A DNA stretch of 64,000 bases, taken from positions 2,914,001-2,978,000 of the forward strand of contig JAJGBQ010000002.1 in NCBI GenBank assembly GCA_022457065.1, given 5' to 3'. This document shows positions 54,176-64,000 of the stretch, one piece after another (the stretch's first letter is position 1; every line of letters begins with the position of its first letter). The position numbers and the translations under genes were made by a program. The notes beneath the pieces were generated by a model. It was not told where the DNA came from. It saw only the letters and a program-made list of their open reading frames with translations, and searched no databases. This DNA is from Curvularia sp. ZM96 (Eukaryota > Ascomycota > Dothideomycetes > Pleosporales > Pleosporaceae).

Positions 54176-57100
54176 TTACTCGGCAGCATTATTTCCCGAT
54201 CCGTCATGTCCTCCAAACCCTCCGTTTCCAAATGTTCCGTCTCCAAAAGAAAGCATATCATGTGGTAGGTACTCTAGATCCCACGGCATCATCTCTGCGC
54301 CAAGCAAAGACATATCAACATCCTGAGTGTCAATGACCATGTCACCAAAAGTATGGTCTGAGGGTGTATGAAAGGTGGTGAAGGTAGGTGAAAAGTCGTT
54401 TTGTGACGGTGGTTGCATCTGGGAGGTGCCACGCGAGTAAGACGCTTGAGTTGCCAAAGGTGTCCTGACAGCCGCTGGCGAGCCCCCAGAAAATGGAGAG
54501 TGCAAGTTCAGCAGCAAATCAGCGTCCGATACCATAACAGGATCTGGATTGGGAATATTGCTGTATGCTTGGTTTGGTGGCGGCGGGGGCATAGATGCCG
54601 AGCTGAATTGTGGGACGCCTTGTGGCGATGTCACAGACTGTTGCGGCTCAAACTTTATTGGTGGGTCTGATATCAGGGATGCAATAGAGGGCTGTGCACT
54701 AGCTGGAACTGGGTTACGAGCTGGTGGCTTGGTAGCCCGAGCCTCGCCGTTTTCGGAAGTATACATCACTGCGACGTTTGTCGAGGGTGAGTTCATGGTT
54801 CCGGTCAGAGACCATCCGATAGCTATGCAAGAGTCAGTGCTGTTGTCCAAAGAACGTGGAATGAATCACGCACCTTGACTCGGGTGTACCATTGGTGAAC
54901 CAGGCAGCTTTGGAGATCGTGCACCCTTCCTGATCGCAGCTGCCATCTTGGCCACATCTGCGTCCGAATTTTGTGCGGTCAAGTAGGTTCCCCAACTAAG
55001 TTTCCTTCTCCACCCAGGACTAGTAAATGAAGGCTCTGGTCTGGGCGCTTCTAAAGCGCTCTCCATCTCTTCTGCGGTATAGAGCAGTGGATCACAGACC
55101 CCCTTCGCCTTCTGATCGAGCACAGTCATGATGTACTTGACTCCTGCCCAGTAGGTCTCCAGGGCTTTTAGAGCGCGATAACACCGTTGATAGTTTTGGT
55201 TAGCAGCAGACGCCAGCAGTGAATGCTTGGCAGCAGTCTGCTTCTGTTCTCGATCATTGACAGTGGTGCTAGCTGTGTTAAGGCGGTCAAGCGACTGGCC
55301 GATGGAGGCTTTTTGGCTATTGTCACCATTCCGATCAGGGCTAGCAGGACGAGAGTGAGGCTGGGAAGATGCGGAATGAAGAGCTGTCTCCTTAAGAAAC
55401 GCACACGCAGCAATGTATATAGGTTGACTAGGTCGTAGTTAGTTTCACGACGGAGGTTCTTGGAGCATGGTGGAAGATACCTCGTGAATGGATTGCCCAT
55501 ACCAGTCTTCACATCGATGAGCTCTGTGAAAGCTAATATGTCGGCAACAGTCTTCGCGGACGACATGGACAGCTCTCTGCTGTGATTGGAATGCGGTTGA
55601 GGTGTGCCCTCAAAGGTTCTCAGTAGTGTGGGTTGGTGCAAGAGAACGATGAGGGTATGGAACCAACAGTGCAACAACAGAAAGTTCGTTCCTTGATTCA
55701 GCTTCACGTATTGCTGGAAGTTTACGGCATTGAAGTGCAGCTTAGGCGACAGATTCTGGTAGATGTTGGTCAATCGGTCTTCCCACACTACCAGTTGTTT
55801 TTGAAGTTCTGGCGTGACGTCGGCAGCACTTCTAATGCGGTTCAGGAGATCAGTCACCCGTCCGTACAGATGAATGACTCGGATCAGCGCAGGATAAGGC
55901 AGTGGCCATCCGCTCGAATCGACCTCGTCCAAGGAAGGGAAAGAAATCTCAATATCGCGGTCGCGTAAAGTGACTGGGCGTCCGGTGCCGGAAGAAATGA
56001 CTCTATCCAGGAAGAATATTGACCAAAACGTATCCAATCTTTCGCGCTCAGCTGCCCGCTGCTCTTGTTCTTCAGCGCTTTTTTCATGGTTGTCCTGGGA
56101 AGCAGCCTGTTCTGATGCCCGCGATCCTTCCGGGTCATTCTTGACAGAACTCGGCGTCGGACCGTGTCGCCCCTCATACTTGAGACCCCCTACAGACTGC
56201 ATACCCAAATCTTGAGCCATGCGGATAGCAATGCCAAGGTACATCCACAAGCCACTATCGCGACTTGCTCCAAATTCATCGTAAGCGAGGAGGAGTGCAG
56301 CTTGAACCACGGCTACACTAGGGCATGGAAAGGTATCCGGAATTGCTGACTTTGCTCTTTGTGCAAATGCCTGGCCATACTCTGAAGGCTGTAGCTTGGA
56401 GTTTTCGTTATCGCCATCCTTGTGATCGCCGTGACCTGTCAACATAGGATGGGTCGAGAAGCGAGCGGCTAAAGCACAGACTGCATCCACGAGTATGGCG
56501 TCCACTTGTTTCTCTTCCAGGTCACGCATAAACCGTTCGCGCTGCAAAAAAGGGAACGAGCAGCCCAAGTGGGCGAAAAAGACCTTGCAGAGATGGGTGA
56601 TGAGCGGACTTGGAGACATGGACGAAGCATCGTATACAGGTATTTCTAGCGGAGTACGAGCTTCATTTACTGGTGGCGACCCTACAGAAGGCTGAGCAGG
56701 AGAGGACTCGATAACATGCGCTAGGAAAGTTAGAAACAGCTCGAAGGATTATGGACGCAGGATGATGTGCCTAGGACGCAGCATTGGGCTTCGTGATTAG
56801 ATTAGAAGCCTCCAACTGTCACAGCCTAGGCAAACACAGGATCATTCTAACGCCTAGTCTCAAGGTGATACGTACGATCTGATGTAGTGTGAGCACTTCC
56901 GTGTTGTTTCCCGCGCACCTTGACGACCATCTGTCTCAAGCCAGGTACAATGGCTGTGGGGCCAAAGTATCTAAAGTAAGGCATCCTGTTGCGCGTGCTC
57001 AAAGTCAAGCCCGAGCTGCCTGTTGGGATGTCCGTCTTGGGAGACGGATTGACCGTGCTGGGCTCGGACGTCTGAGATGCCGTGTGTGGCAAGGGCGGTC

Positions 57101-57494
57101 GCGTGAGCTGGGGATCGATGGGAGACTCGTTCTTGGGGGCCGATGTGCTGTTGTTAGAGAGTAAACTTTCCCGCCGAGCTGCTGGCTTCTTGTTCTGTTT
57201 TTGCGCATCGCCTGCGCCGTTGTCGTCGCCATAACCCGCGCATTCATGCTTGTTCTGGGTACAGGTGCCACAAACGGGCCGCTCGCCTATGTTTCCTGTC
57301 AGCCTCCATGTTGGTCACGCCAGAGGGCGAGGCTCACCCGAACAGCGCGTCTTCTTTTTGCGACATGTCAAGCATGCGGAGTTGATGCGGCGCCGCTTCG
57401 CATAGGGACCATCATGATTCGTCACGAAGCGGATGGGCTTCGGCTGGGGCGCGGCAGCATTCGCAGAGGCCGAGGGAGAGGCGGCTTGATGCAT
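54176..57494 (-). CDS. Zn2Cys6 transcription factor with fungal-specific TF domain
   Basis: Five exons on the minus strand, 57494-57338, 57295-56876, 56720-55481, 55427-54874 and 54822-54176, give 1005 residues. The DNA-binding cluster near the N-terminus is C41-x2-C44-x6-C51-x9-C61-x2-C64-x6-C71, interrupted by intron 1 just after C51-Ser. A basic block AKRRR precedes it. A conserved RYFGPTAIVPGLRQM segment lies before the regulatory domain. The middle homology domain (~225-600) shows SPFLQ-type and LLLAYDEFGASRDSGLWMY motifs with GIAIRMAQDLGMQ, hallmark of the fungal_trans family. The C-terminus is disordered, Pro/Gln/Ser-rich, with an acidic DMVIDTQDVDMS stretch that may activate transcription. 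Intron 2 is long (155 bp); phases agree throughout. The regulon is unknown. It is divergent from ATP12. Confidence 0.9.
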
Positions 57495-57918
57495 TAAAAG
57501 CAGAGTGCGAGGTCACAGAGGAGCGGGAATGGCCGCATCCAAGGCCGGAGGGAATGATGCAGGGGAGCAGTTGTGGGTGGGGTAGCAACAGCTAGGAGCG
57601 CGTCAACGGTCGATCGACAGCGAGCCAGACCAGACGGTGGAGAACATGCAAAGGAACGAGAAGCTGTGGGGAAGCAAGTGCATATTCAGCGACGGCAGCA
57701 AGGATGGATCGGCAGATGCTGCGACGACTGCTTGCAGTGCACCCGGGACGGGCAAGGGGGACGGGGGCGTTGTCGTGGTGCGTCGTGCAAAGCGGAGAAC
57801 CCCAGATTTTCGGGCCCTCGACGCTTTGTCCACGCCCTGGCTGCACGCAAAAAATAACTCGCCGCGCCCGGTCCTACCAAACGCCATCTCGATTCACCCC
57901 ATCCCAGGCCAGACCACC
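57495..57918. promoter_or_regulatory. Shared divergent promoter of the Zn2Cys6 gene and ATP12
   Basis: 424 GC-rich bases between divergent ATGs. Several overlapping open frames occur on both strands because of the high GC, but none is protein-like. No obvious TATA box. Confidence 0.5.
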
Positions 57919-59074
57919 ATGGAGTCCATCCGCCCAGCACTTGCTCAGCTGCGCGTCGTCGTGCCCCCGAGGTCCTATGCCAGGCCATTCGGGCAATGTC
58001 TGCACACGTCGGCTGCGCGGGGCGCCACTCCTCTGCCCCATCCCTCCGGTATGTGCCAAGACATGGACGACTTGATGGCCATGCACCCATTGACACCCGA
58101 CAGTACCTGGCCCGCCGCCTGAGACGCCCCAAGCCCAACCCTCAGATGCCGCCCAGCGGGTTGCGAGGAAACAGAAGCAGGCGGACATGATGAAGCAGGC
58201 GCGCGAGATGCGCGAGTCCCACACTTCCTCCAGCAAGCCCAAGAGCATGCTGGCCAAGCGCTTCTGGAAACACGTCTCTGTCAAGGAGACCGACGCCGGC
58301 CTGCAAGTCTTCCTCGACCACCGCCCTGTCCGCATGCCCAACAAGCAGATTCTCACGGTGCCCGCCTCCAAACCCCAGCTCGCGACCGCCATTGCCCTCG
58401 AATGGGACCTCCTCATGAGCGCACAGCAAGCCCTCAAGAACGACTATATTCCCATGACATCGCTTGCTGCGCGAGCCATTGACATTGAGGCGGCGGACAA
58501 GGCGGGGCAGACCAACATCCGGAACGACATCATTGCCTATTTCATGCGCGTACTCTCTACAGACACACTGCTCTGCTGGGCGCCAGAGAAGATGATCAAC
58601 GACACGCTGCAGGGGGGAAAGACGCTGCGTCAGATCCAGGAGGAAGTGGCCACGGGCATCATTGCCTACCTCCAGGCCCACGTGTTCCCTGGCGTGGAGA
58701 TCAAGCCCACACTCGATCCGGAATCTATCATTCCTGTTGAGCAGCCCAAGATGACACAGGAGGTGATCCGCGGCTGGTGTGCAGGCCTGGCTCCCTACGA
58801 GCTTGCTGGGCTTGAGCGCGCCGTGCTGGCGTCCAAGAGCCTGCTCGTCAGCGCACGACTAATACATGAATGGAGCGAGGCATTTGCGCAATCCCCGAAG
58901 CCGGCTGGTGTCGCACGTTTTGGCATCGAGGACGCGGCCGAGGCGTGCAGCTTGGAGGTCAAGTGGCAGACATCGCAGTGGGGTGAGGTGGAAGACACAC
59001 ACGACGTGCAGAAGGAGGACCTACGGCGGCAGCTAGGAAGCGCCGTCATCCTGGTGAGCGGGAGCTCGTCATGA
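57919..59074 (+). CDS. ATP12: Mitochondrial F1-ATPase assembly chaperone ATP12
   Basis: Two exons, 57919-58048 and 58104-59074 (55-bp intron), give 366 residues. Atp12 binds the alpha subunit of F1 in the mitochondrial matrix and prevents its aggregation during assembly of ATP synthase. The first ~40 residues are Arg-rich without acidic residues apart from the second (LAQLRVVVPPRSYARPF, then CLHTSAARG), a typical targeting peptide. The ATP12 domain begins at RFWKHVSVKE and shows LDHRPVRMPNKQILTVP, IALEWD, TSLAARAID and the C-terminal LERAVLASKSLLVSARL segment, all characteristic. Pro/Gln-rich residues and a short coil link presequence and domain. The single intron lies just after the presequence. 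Confidence 0.94.
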
Positions 59075-59560
59075 GGCGCCGGATGTATGTAAACTAGTGT
59101 ACTGTACATATCAAATACTACAAGTGGACATGAGAGGCACGCAGTGTGGAACGAGGGGACACTGGGCGGTGACGCTCGTGGCTCCAAGCTACATGATTGG
59201 CTGCGAAGCGGACATGCAAAGAGGCTACTGGCATGCATACGCTTCAACGCTCAATCAACCGTCGCGTGTGATTGGGTGCTGCAGCAGTGTGGCTAGAGCG
59301 ACGCCTCTGACGAAACCCAGAAGTACTCGACAGCCCCGCTATCTGTCACGATTACCGTACAAGCCTAGACCCCTTATTCCAAGTTGTGATAATAGCCTTT
59401 GTTCATCACCTTCCCATTTTCCCCCTGTGCTGTTACCGCGTCCCTGGTCTGAATTGAACGTCACGCTTCCAAGCAAGCCCCTTGCTGGTCGTCGCCCGCA
59501 CCTGCACCTAATCTAATAGAGGCCAGCAGCATCTCTTGCTGGCCAGCCAATCACGTGGCC
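59075..59560. other. Intergenic region and promoter of the oxysterol-binding protein gene
   Basis: About 490 bases without a gene. CACGTG lies immediately before the ATG at 59561. CT-rich sequence near 59.4 kb is likely leader. Confidence 0.5.
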
Positions 59561-62500
59561 ATGGAAGGGTAAGTGCTAGTAGCTTTCCCTTCGTCATGGC
59601 GGGACCGATGTGGACGAGACGGCTTCCTGTTGCCTCGGACTACTGCTGACCGCCTGCCACAGGCACAAGCGCTCCAAGTCGGCCAGCGTCAAGAATCTCC
59701 TGTCCCGCGTCTCGTCCAAGCCCGACGTCGACACGGCAGAGCCCAGCGACACTTCTCCGCCTGGCTCAGCTACCTCGGCCACCTCCCAACAAGCCTCGCA
59801 GCTCCAAGGCTACGGCAAACCGGGCCATAGCCGCAGCCTTTCCAAGAAGAACCCCCACCTCTCCACCACAATGTCCAATGCGGGTGCATCCCAAGACGGC
59901 CTCATTTCACCCTCTGCCAGCGTGCAGCAGACGCCAACTTCTCCTACAAAAGCAACGTCCATTGAACAGTCGGTGAAGCTCTTCAGGGTCTTCGAATCGC
60001 TCCGAAACGGCGATACGGTAGCGATCGCACGTGCAATCAGAGAACAGTCAGGACAGGCCGATGGCGAGAATAGCAGGTCGTCTATACAGCTTCCCAGCGC
60101 ACGCACAGAGGGAACCTCAATCCTACATTTGGCCATACAATGCGCCGAGCTGCCCGTCATCGAATTCGTTCTCTCCAACGCAACAGGAGCACCAGACTCC
60201 CCCATCGATATCAACGGCCGCGACCGCGATGGCAACACGCCACTTCACATCGCTGCAACTCTGGGACGGACAGCGGTCGTGCGAATGCTGCTCGACCAGC
60301 CTGGTATCAACGACTCCTTGACCAACTATACGGGCCAGACGCCGCTAGATCTCGCCCGCACCCCAGACATTTTCCAGGCGCTACAGCTGTCGCGCTCCAT
60401 TTTCATCGACACGTATGTGAAGAAGATACAGCAGATGGTAGTTTCAGGGGATATGGACGCACTGGAGAAGGTCTTGCAGGATGGGCGGGTAAAGACCACG
60501 CTCGATGTCAATGGCGGTGAGCTCGCGACTGATCCAGTCGTCGTTGATGCTGGAGGCACGCTTCTGCATGAAGCCGCCAAGAAAAAGGACGTCAAGCTGG
60601 CTCAGTTGCTCTTGTTGAACGGCGCTGACCCTTTTCGCCGCGATCGAAAGGGAAAGCTTCCCCAAGACTATACCAAAGACGACCGTACTCGCGCCATCTT
60701 GAAGCGATCACCTGCTGCGGCAGCTGCACAGAGAGGAATACAGGAAAAGACCATCCTCGCTGGCTCGGCACCTGGTCAAGCGGCGGCAGAGACTGGAATG
60801 GGCGTCAAGGAGTCGCGCGAGATGAAAGGATACTTGAAGAAATGGACAAACTACACGACTGGATACAAATTGCGCTGGTTCGTGCTCGAGGACGGCGTGT
60901 TGAGTTATTACAAGCACCAGGACGACACTGGGTCTGCATGCCGCGGTGCTATTAACATGCGCATTGCGAAATTGTACATGGATCCCCAAGATAAGCAGCG
61001 TTTTGAGATTCAGGGTAAATCGTCGGTCAAGTATCACCTCAAAGCAAACCACCAAGTCGAGGCGAAGCGCTGGTACTGGGCATTGAACAACGCGATTCAG
61101 TGGGCCAAGGACGAAGCGCGTGAAGAGGAGAAGCGAGCTACTCAGGATCAGGAGATGCTGAAGCAGGCTAAGATTGAGCAGATCAAGGGCGAAGGCGACT
61201 CTTCCAGTCTTGGGAGCTCCAAGATAGCCAGTAGCTCCAAACAACATGCAGCTTGTAAGTGCTCAGACAAGACCTTTAGTTCTATGCTAATGTCTTTAGC
61301 ATCCAATCTCAACATTCCCATCCAGAGCCTGGATGCTACCTCTTCGCGAACTGCAGTCAGTGTCAATGACGACCCGGGTAGCGTCTACGAACCTAGCATG
61401 CACAGCCAGGGCCTGGATAGGATGACCAGTCATATGGGGCCACCGACTGCTGCTGGCGATGATGATGACGACGACGATTACGGTGATGACTCGAGTAGTC
61501 ACGAATTGAAGCCCCAGAGCAAAGATGCTTTCAACATCACAGCACAATCTGCAAAGCTGCAGCTCGATTTGTTGACGTCTGTTTCCGCTGCCTTGCAAAC
61601 AGAGAAGGAACGGTCGCCCAACATGCAGATTTCTGACCCCATGATGCTGCAGGCGTTGGCGTCGTATGAATCTGCCATTGGCAATCTCAAAGGACTTATA
61701 GGCGATCTTCTCAGGATAGCTAGGGACCGTGACGCCTACTGGCAATACCGATTAGATCGTGAAGCTAACGTGCGTCGCATGTGGGAAGAGAGCATGGCCA
61801 AGGTCGCAAAGGAACAGGAAGAGCTCGAAAACAGGATTGGCGAGTCGGAGGAAAAGCGACGGAAGCAGAAAAAAGCCCTTCGAGAAGCGCTGGAAGATTT
61901 TGAAAAGGCTGAGCCCGAGACGCAAGCTAAGCAAGACGAAGACACGTTCGCCGATGCACCAGAAGATGCCGCTCAGCAAAAGGAAATGTTAGCGCCCGTT
62001 GCTTCGACTCAAACTCAGAATGTCAGGAGGAAGGCTACTTTTGCAGACATCGCAGCGGAGATTTCGGATTCAGAGTCGGAAGATGACGAGGAATTCTTCG
62101 ACGCCGTTGGTGCTGGTGAAGTTGAGGTGGTGGAGATGCCTGCTGCTAGCGCTCCCCAGGACGTGGAGAGCAGCGCCCCAGATGCTTCTGGAGACCCATG
62201 GGAGAAGAAATCAATGGAAATCGCCACTGCTTGGGCAGGCTACGAGGATGGCCCACGAGAGCGGCTGGCCATGGACGCAGATGACAGGCCGAAGATCTCA
62301 CTCTGGGTACGCTCAACTTCGCCAACACTTTGCGCAATGCTGACTATTACCTAGGGAATCCTCAAGTCCATGATTGGAAAGGATATGACCAAGATGACAC
62401 TGCCGGTATCCTTCAACGAGCCTACTTCGCTCCTCCAACGTGTGGCCGAAGACATGGAATACACTGACCTCCTCGACACTGCTGCTGAACGACCTGACTC

Positions 62501-63568
62501 CACAGAGCGACTACTCTATGTTGCCGCATTCGCCGCTTCAGAATATGCGTCTACAATTGGGCGTGTTGCGAAACCTTTCAACCCTCTTCTTGCCGAGACC
62601 TTTGAGTACGCCAGACCAGACAAGGGTTACCGCTTCTTTATTGAGCAGGTCAGCCATCATCCGCCAATCGGCGCTGCGTTCGCCGAGTCCAAGAAGTGGG
62701 ATTACTATGTAAGTACTGGAGGCCATGTTCCACAGTATCATCTAACGGTAGCTAGGGCGAGTCTGCAGTCAAGTCCAAATTCTACGGCAAATCCTTCGAT
62801 ATCAATCCACTCGGTACCTGGTTCCTACGACTGAGGCCCACCGCAACCGGAGGAAAGGAGGAGCTGTACACATGGAAGAAAGTCACCTCTTCCGTCATCG
62901 GAATCATTACCGGAAACCCCGTCGTTGACAATTACGGCCTGATGGAAATCACTAACTGGACGACGGGCGAGAAATGTGTACTTGACTTCAAGCCTCGTGG
63001 CTGGAAGGCGTCTTCCGCATACCAGGTTGTTGGAAAAGTCATGGACGCGGAAAACAGAGTGCGATGGAGCATCGGCGGGCGATGGAACGACAAGATCTAC
63101 GCCAGGTTCACCCCCGGATTTGAGGACGCAGACATCGACAAGGGCGGCAAGACGTCAAAACACGACGACAATAAAGCATTCTTGGTCTGGCAATGCCACG
63201 AGCGTCCAACTGGTATTCCGTTCAACCTTACTCCGTTCGTCGTGACCCTTAACGCCATTCCCGATAAGCTGCGCCCGATCGTGGCACCCACAGACACTCG
63301 ACTCCGGCCTGATCAGCGCGCTATGGAAGACGGTGAGTACGACTTTGCCGCCACGGAAAAGAATCGTGTAGAAGAGAAGCAGCGCGCGACCAGGCGACAG
63401 CGGGAGGCAAACGGAGTAGAGTTCCGTCCCAGGTGGTTCACAAAGGGCAGATGCGAGATCACAGGCGAGGAGTACTGGGTTTTCAACCATGAATATTGGA
63501 AGATAAGGGATCGCGTTGCCAAAGGCGAGACGTCGTGGACTGAGGCTGGCTTGGAGGATATCTTTTAG
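59561..63568 (+). CDS. Oxysterol-binding protein with ankyrin, PH and ORD domains (OSH1/OSH2 type)
   Basis: Five exons, 59561-59568, 59663-61254, 61300-62306, 62355-62708 and 62756-63568, give 1257 residues. The protein moves sterols and exchanges phosphoinositides at membrane contact sites. An 8-nt first exon (ATGGAAGG) is proposed because the main frame lacks an ATG; it yields MEGHKRSKSASVKNL. Ankyrin repeats span ~145-370 (GNTPLHIAATLGRTAVVRML; TLLHEAAKKKDVKLAQLLL). A PH domain follows at ~389-490 (MKGYLKKWTNYTTGYKLRWF). Next comes a FFAT-like motif preceded by acids, E798-FFDA, which binds the ER protein Scs2/VAP. The ORD starts near 870 with the signature EQVSHHPP at 966. Intron 2 is only 45 bp and stop-free, so 15 extra residues are possible if retained. 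Confidence 0.93.
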
Positions 63569-64000
63569 ACTAATGGTACACACCTGTTGCTTATTAATAC
63601 ATACATCAATTGTGCGGGTCTGGCGCTAGTGGTAGTACAGCAAACAACATTCACCTTCTCCTTTCACTTGCAAAAAAAGAGGCAAAAAAGAGCAAAAATC
63701 AAGCGATTAACTCCCAGGTACTGAAGCTGCCCGACGCCCGCCTTCCGAATCGAACTGACGTTCTACGGCCGACGAGCGCCCCCCTAGCTTGCAGCCCAAA
63801 TCCCTATTTGTTAGCGATATTCTCAATTAGTTATTTTTGCTAGGAGGCCCACCCGATCAGACCATAGGAGTAATTGCTTGATGGTGAGATACGGAATCTT
63901 GCGATACATATGCGTGGTGGGAGTGAGTTGGGAGTATGCACTTGGATCACGTGCGGTCAGCCAGTTTCAGTGAATGACGAGGCCTGCCCTACACCCGCCT
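63569..64000. other. Right flank, no gene seen
   Basis: 3' flank of the oxysterol-binding protein gene, AT-rich with purine runs. A 77-codon frame starting at 63610 has no protein-like features. The window ends in non-coding sequence. Confidence 0.5.

Noticed and set aside
57573..58138. Several overlapping frames of 80-160 codons on both strands at the ATP12 start
   Set aside because: The sequence is very GC-rich, so stops are rare in all frames. Only the spliced ATP12 frame continues into a conserved domain.
1..64000. CRISPR arrays, rRNA genes and intact transposons
   Set aside because: No regularly spaced repeats, no rRNA-like conserved blocks and no transposase, integrase or reverse-transcriptase motifs were found; the organism is a eukaryote.

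Overview
The window comes from a filamentous ascomycete (Pezizomycotina). The signs are roughly thirty short introns (45-155 bp), almost all GT..AG, Zn2Cys6 and NRDE2 family genes, secreted GH11, GH18 and M28 enzymes, and compact genes on both strands. A Dothideomycete such as a Pleosporales plant-associated mould is my best guess, but that is inference from gene content and was not tested by alignment. I see no ribosomal RNA, recognisable tRNA, CRISPR array or intact transposon.

Layout. 0.7-2.8 kb: a tiny four-exon complex I subunit (NDUFB4/B15 type) converges on a secreted germin/spherulin-like cupin. 5.1-11.2 kb: an OGFr-domain protein, an intracellular GH13 alpha-amylase and an SLC43/FMP42-type MFS transporter. 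12.3-17.5 kb: a long coiled-coil protein, ribosomal protein uS7 (RPS5) and a membrane-anchored coiled-coil protein. 18.6-25.9 kb: a carotenoid oxygenase, a possible small gene, a GPI-anchored wall protein, a Cys-rich unknown and a RING protein. 26.3-28.0 kb: an isochorismatase-family hydrolase and a small unknown ORF. 28.0-32.1 kb is gene-poor. 32.1-40.8 kb: a GH11 xylanase, an ALO1-type lactone oxidase and a very large GH18-like secreted protein with Ser/Thr/Pro-rich and Cys-rich modules. 42.2-51.2 kb: NRDE2 and UTP10, divergent. 52.1-63.6 kb: a secreted M28 aminopeptidase, a Zn2Cys6 transcription factor divergent from the F1-ATPase assembly factor ATP12, and an OSH1/OSH2-type oxysterol-binding protein.

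The window looks like ordinary core-genome neighbourhood (respiration, ribosome biogenesis, lipid transfer, RNA processing) with scattered lifestyle genes: plant-wall and starch degradation, wall proteins and an extracellular peptidase. There is no secondary-metabolite cluster and no evident multi-gene novel system. The points I would follow up are: the GH18-like protein, which has lost all three aspartates of the DxxDxDxE motif but kept the glutamate; two GC-AG introns, one of them in RPS5; an orphan promoter-like block at 41.2-41.7 kb; and the gene-poor stretch at 28.0-32.1 kb, which holds a 30-bp-spaced direct repeat. Exon coordinates were derived by eye from splice signals and reading-frame continuity; no transcript data were available.
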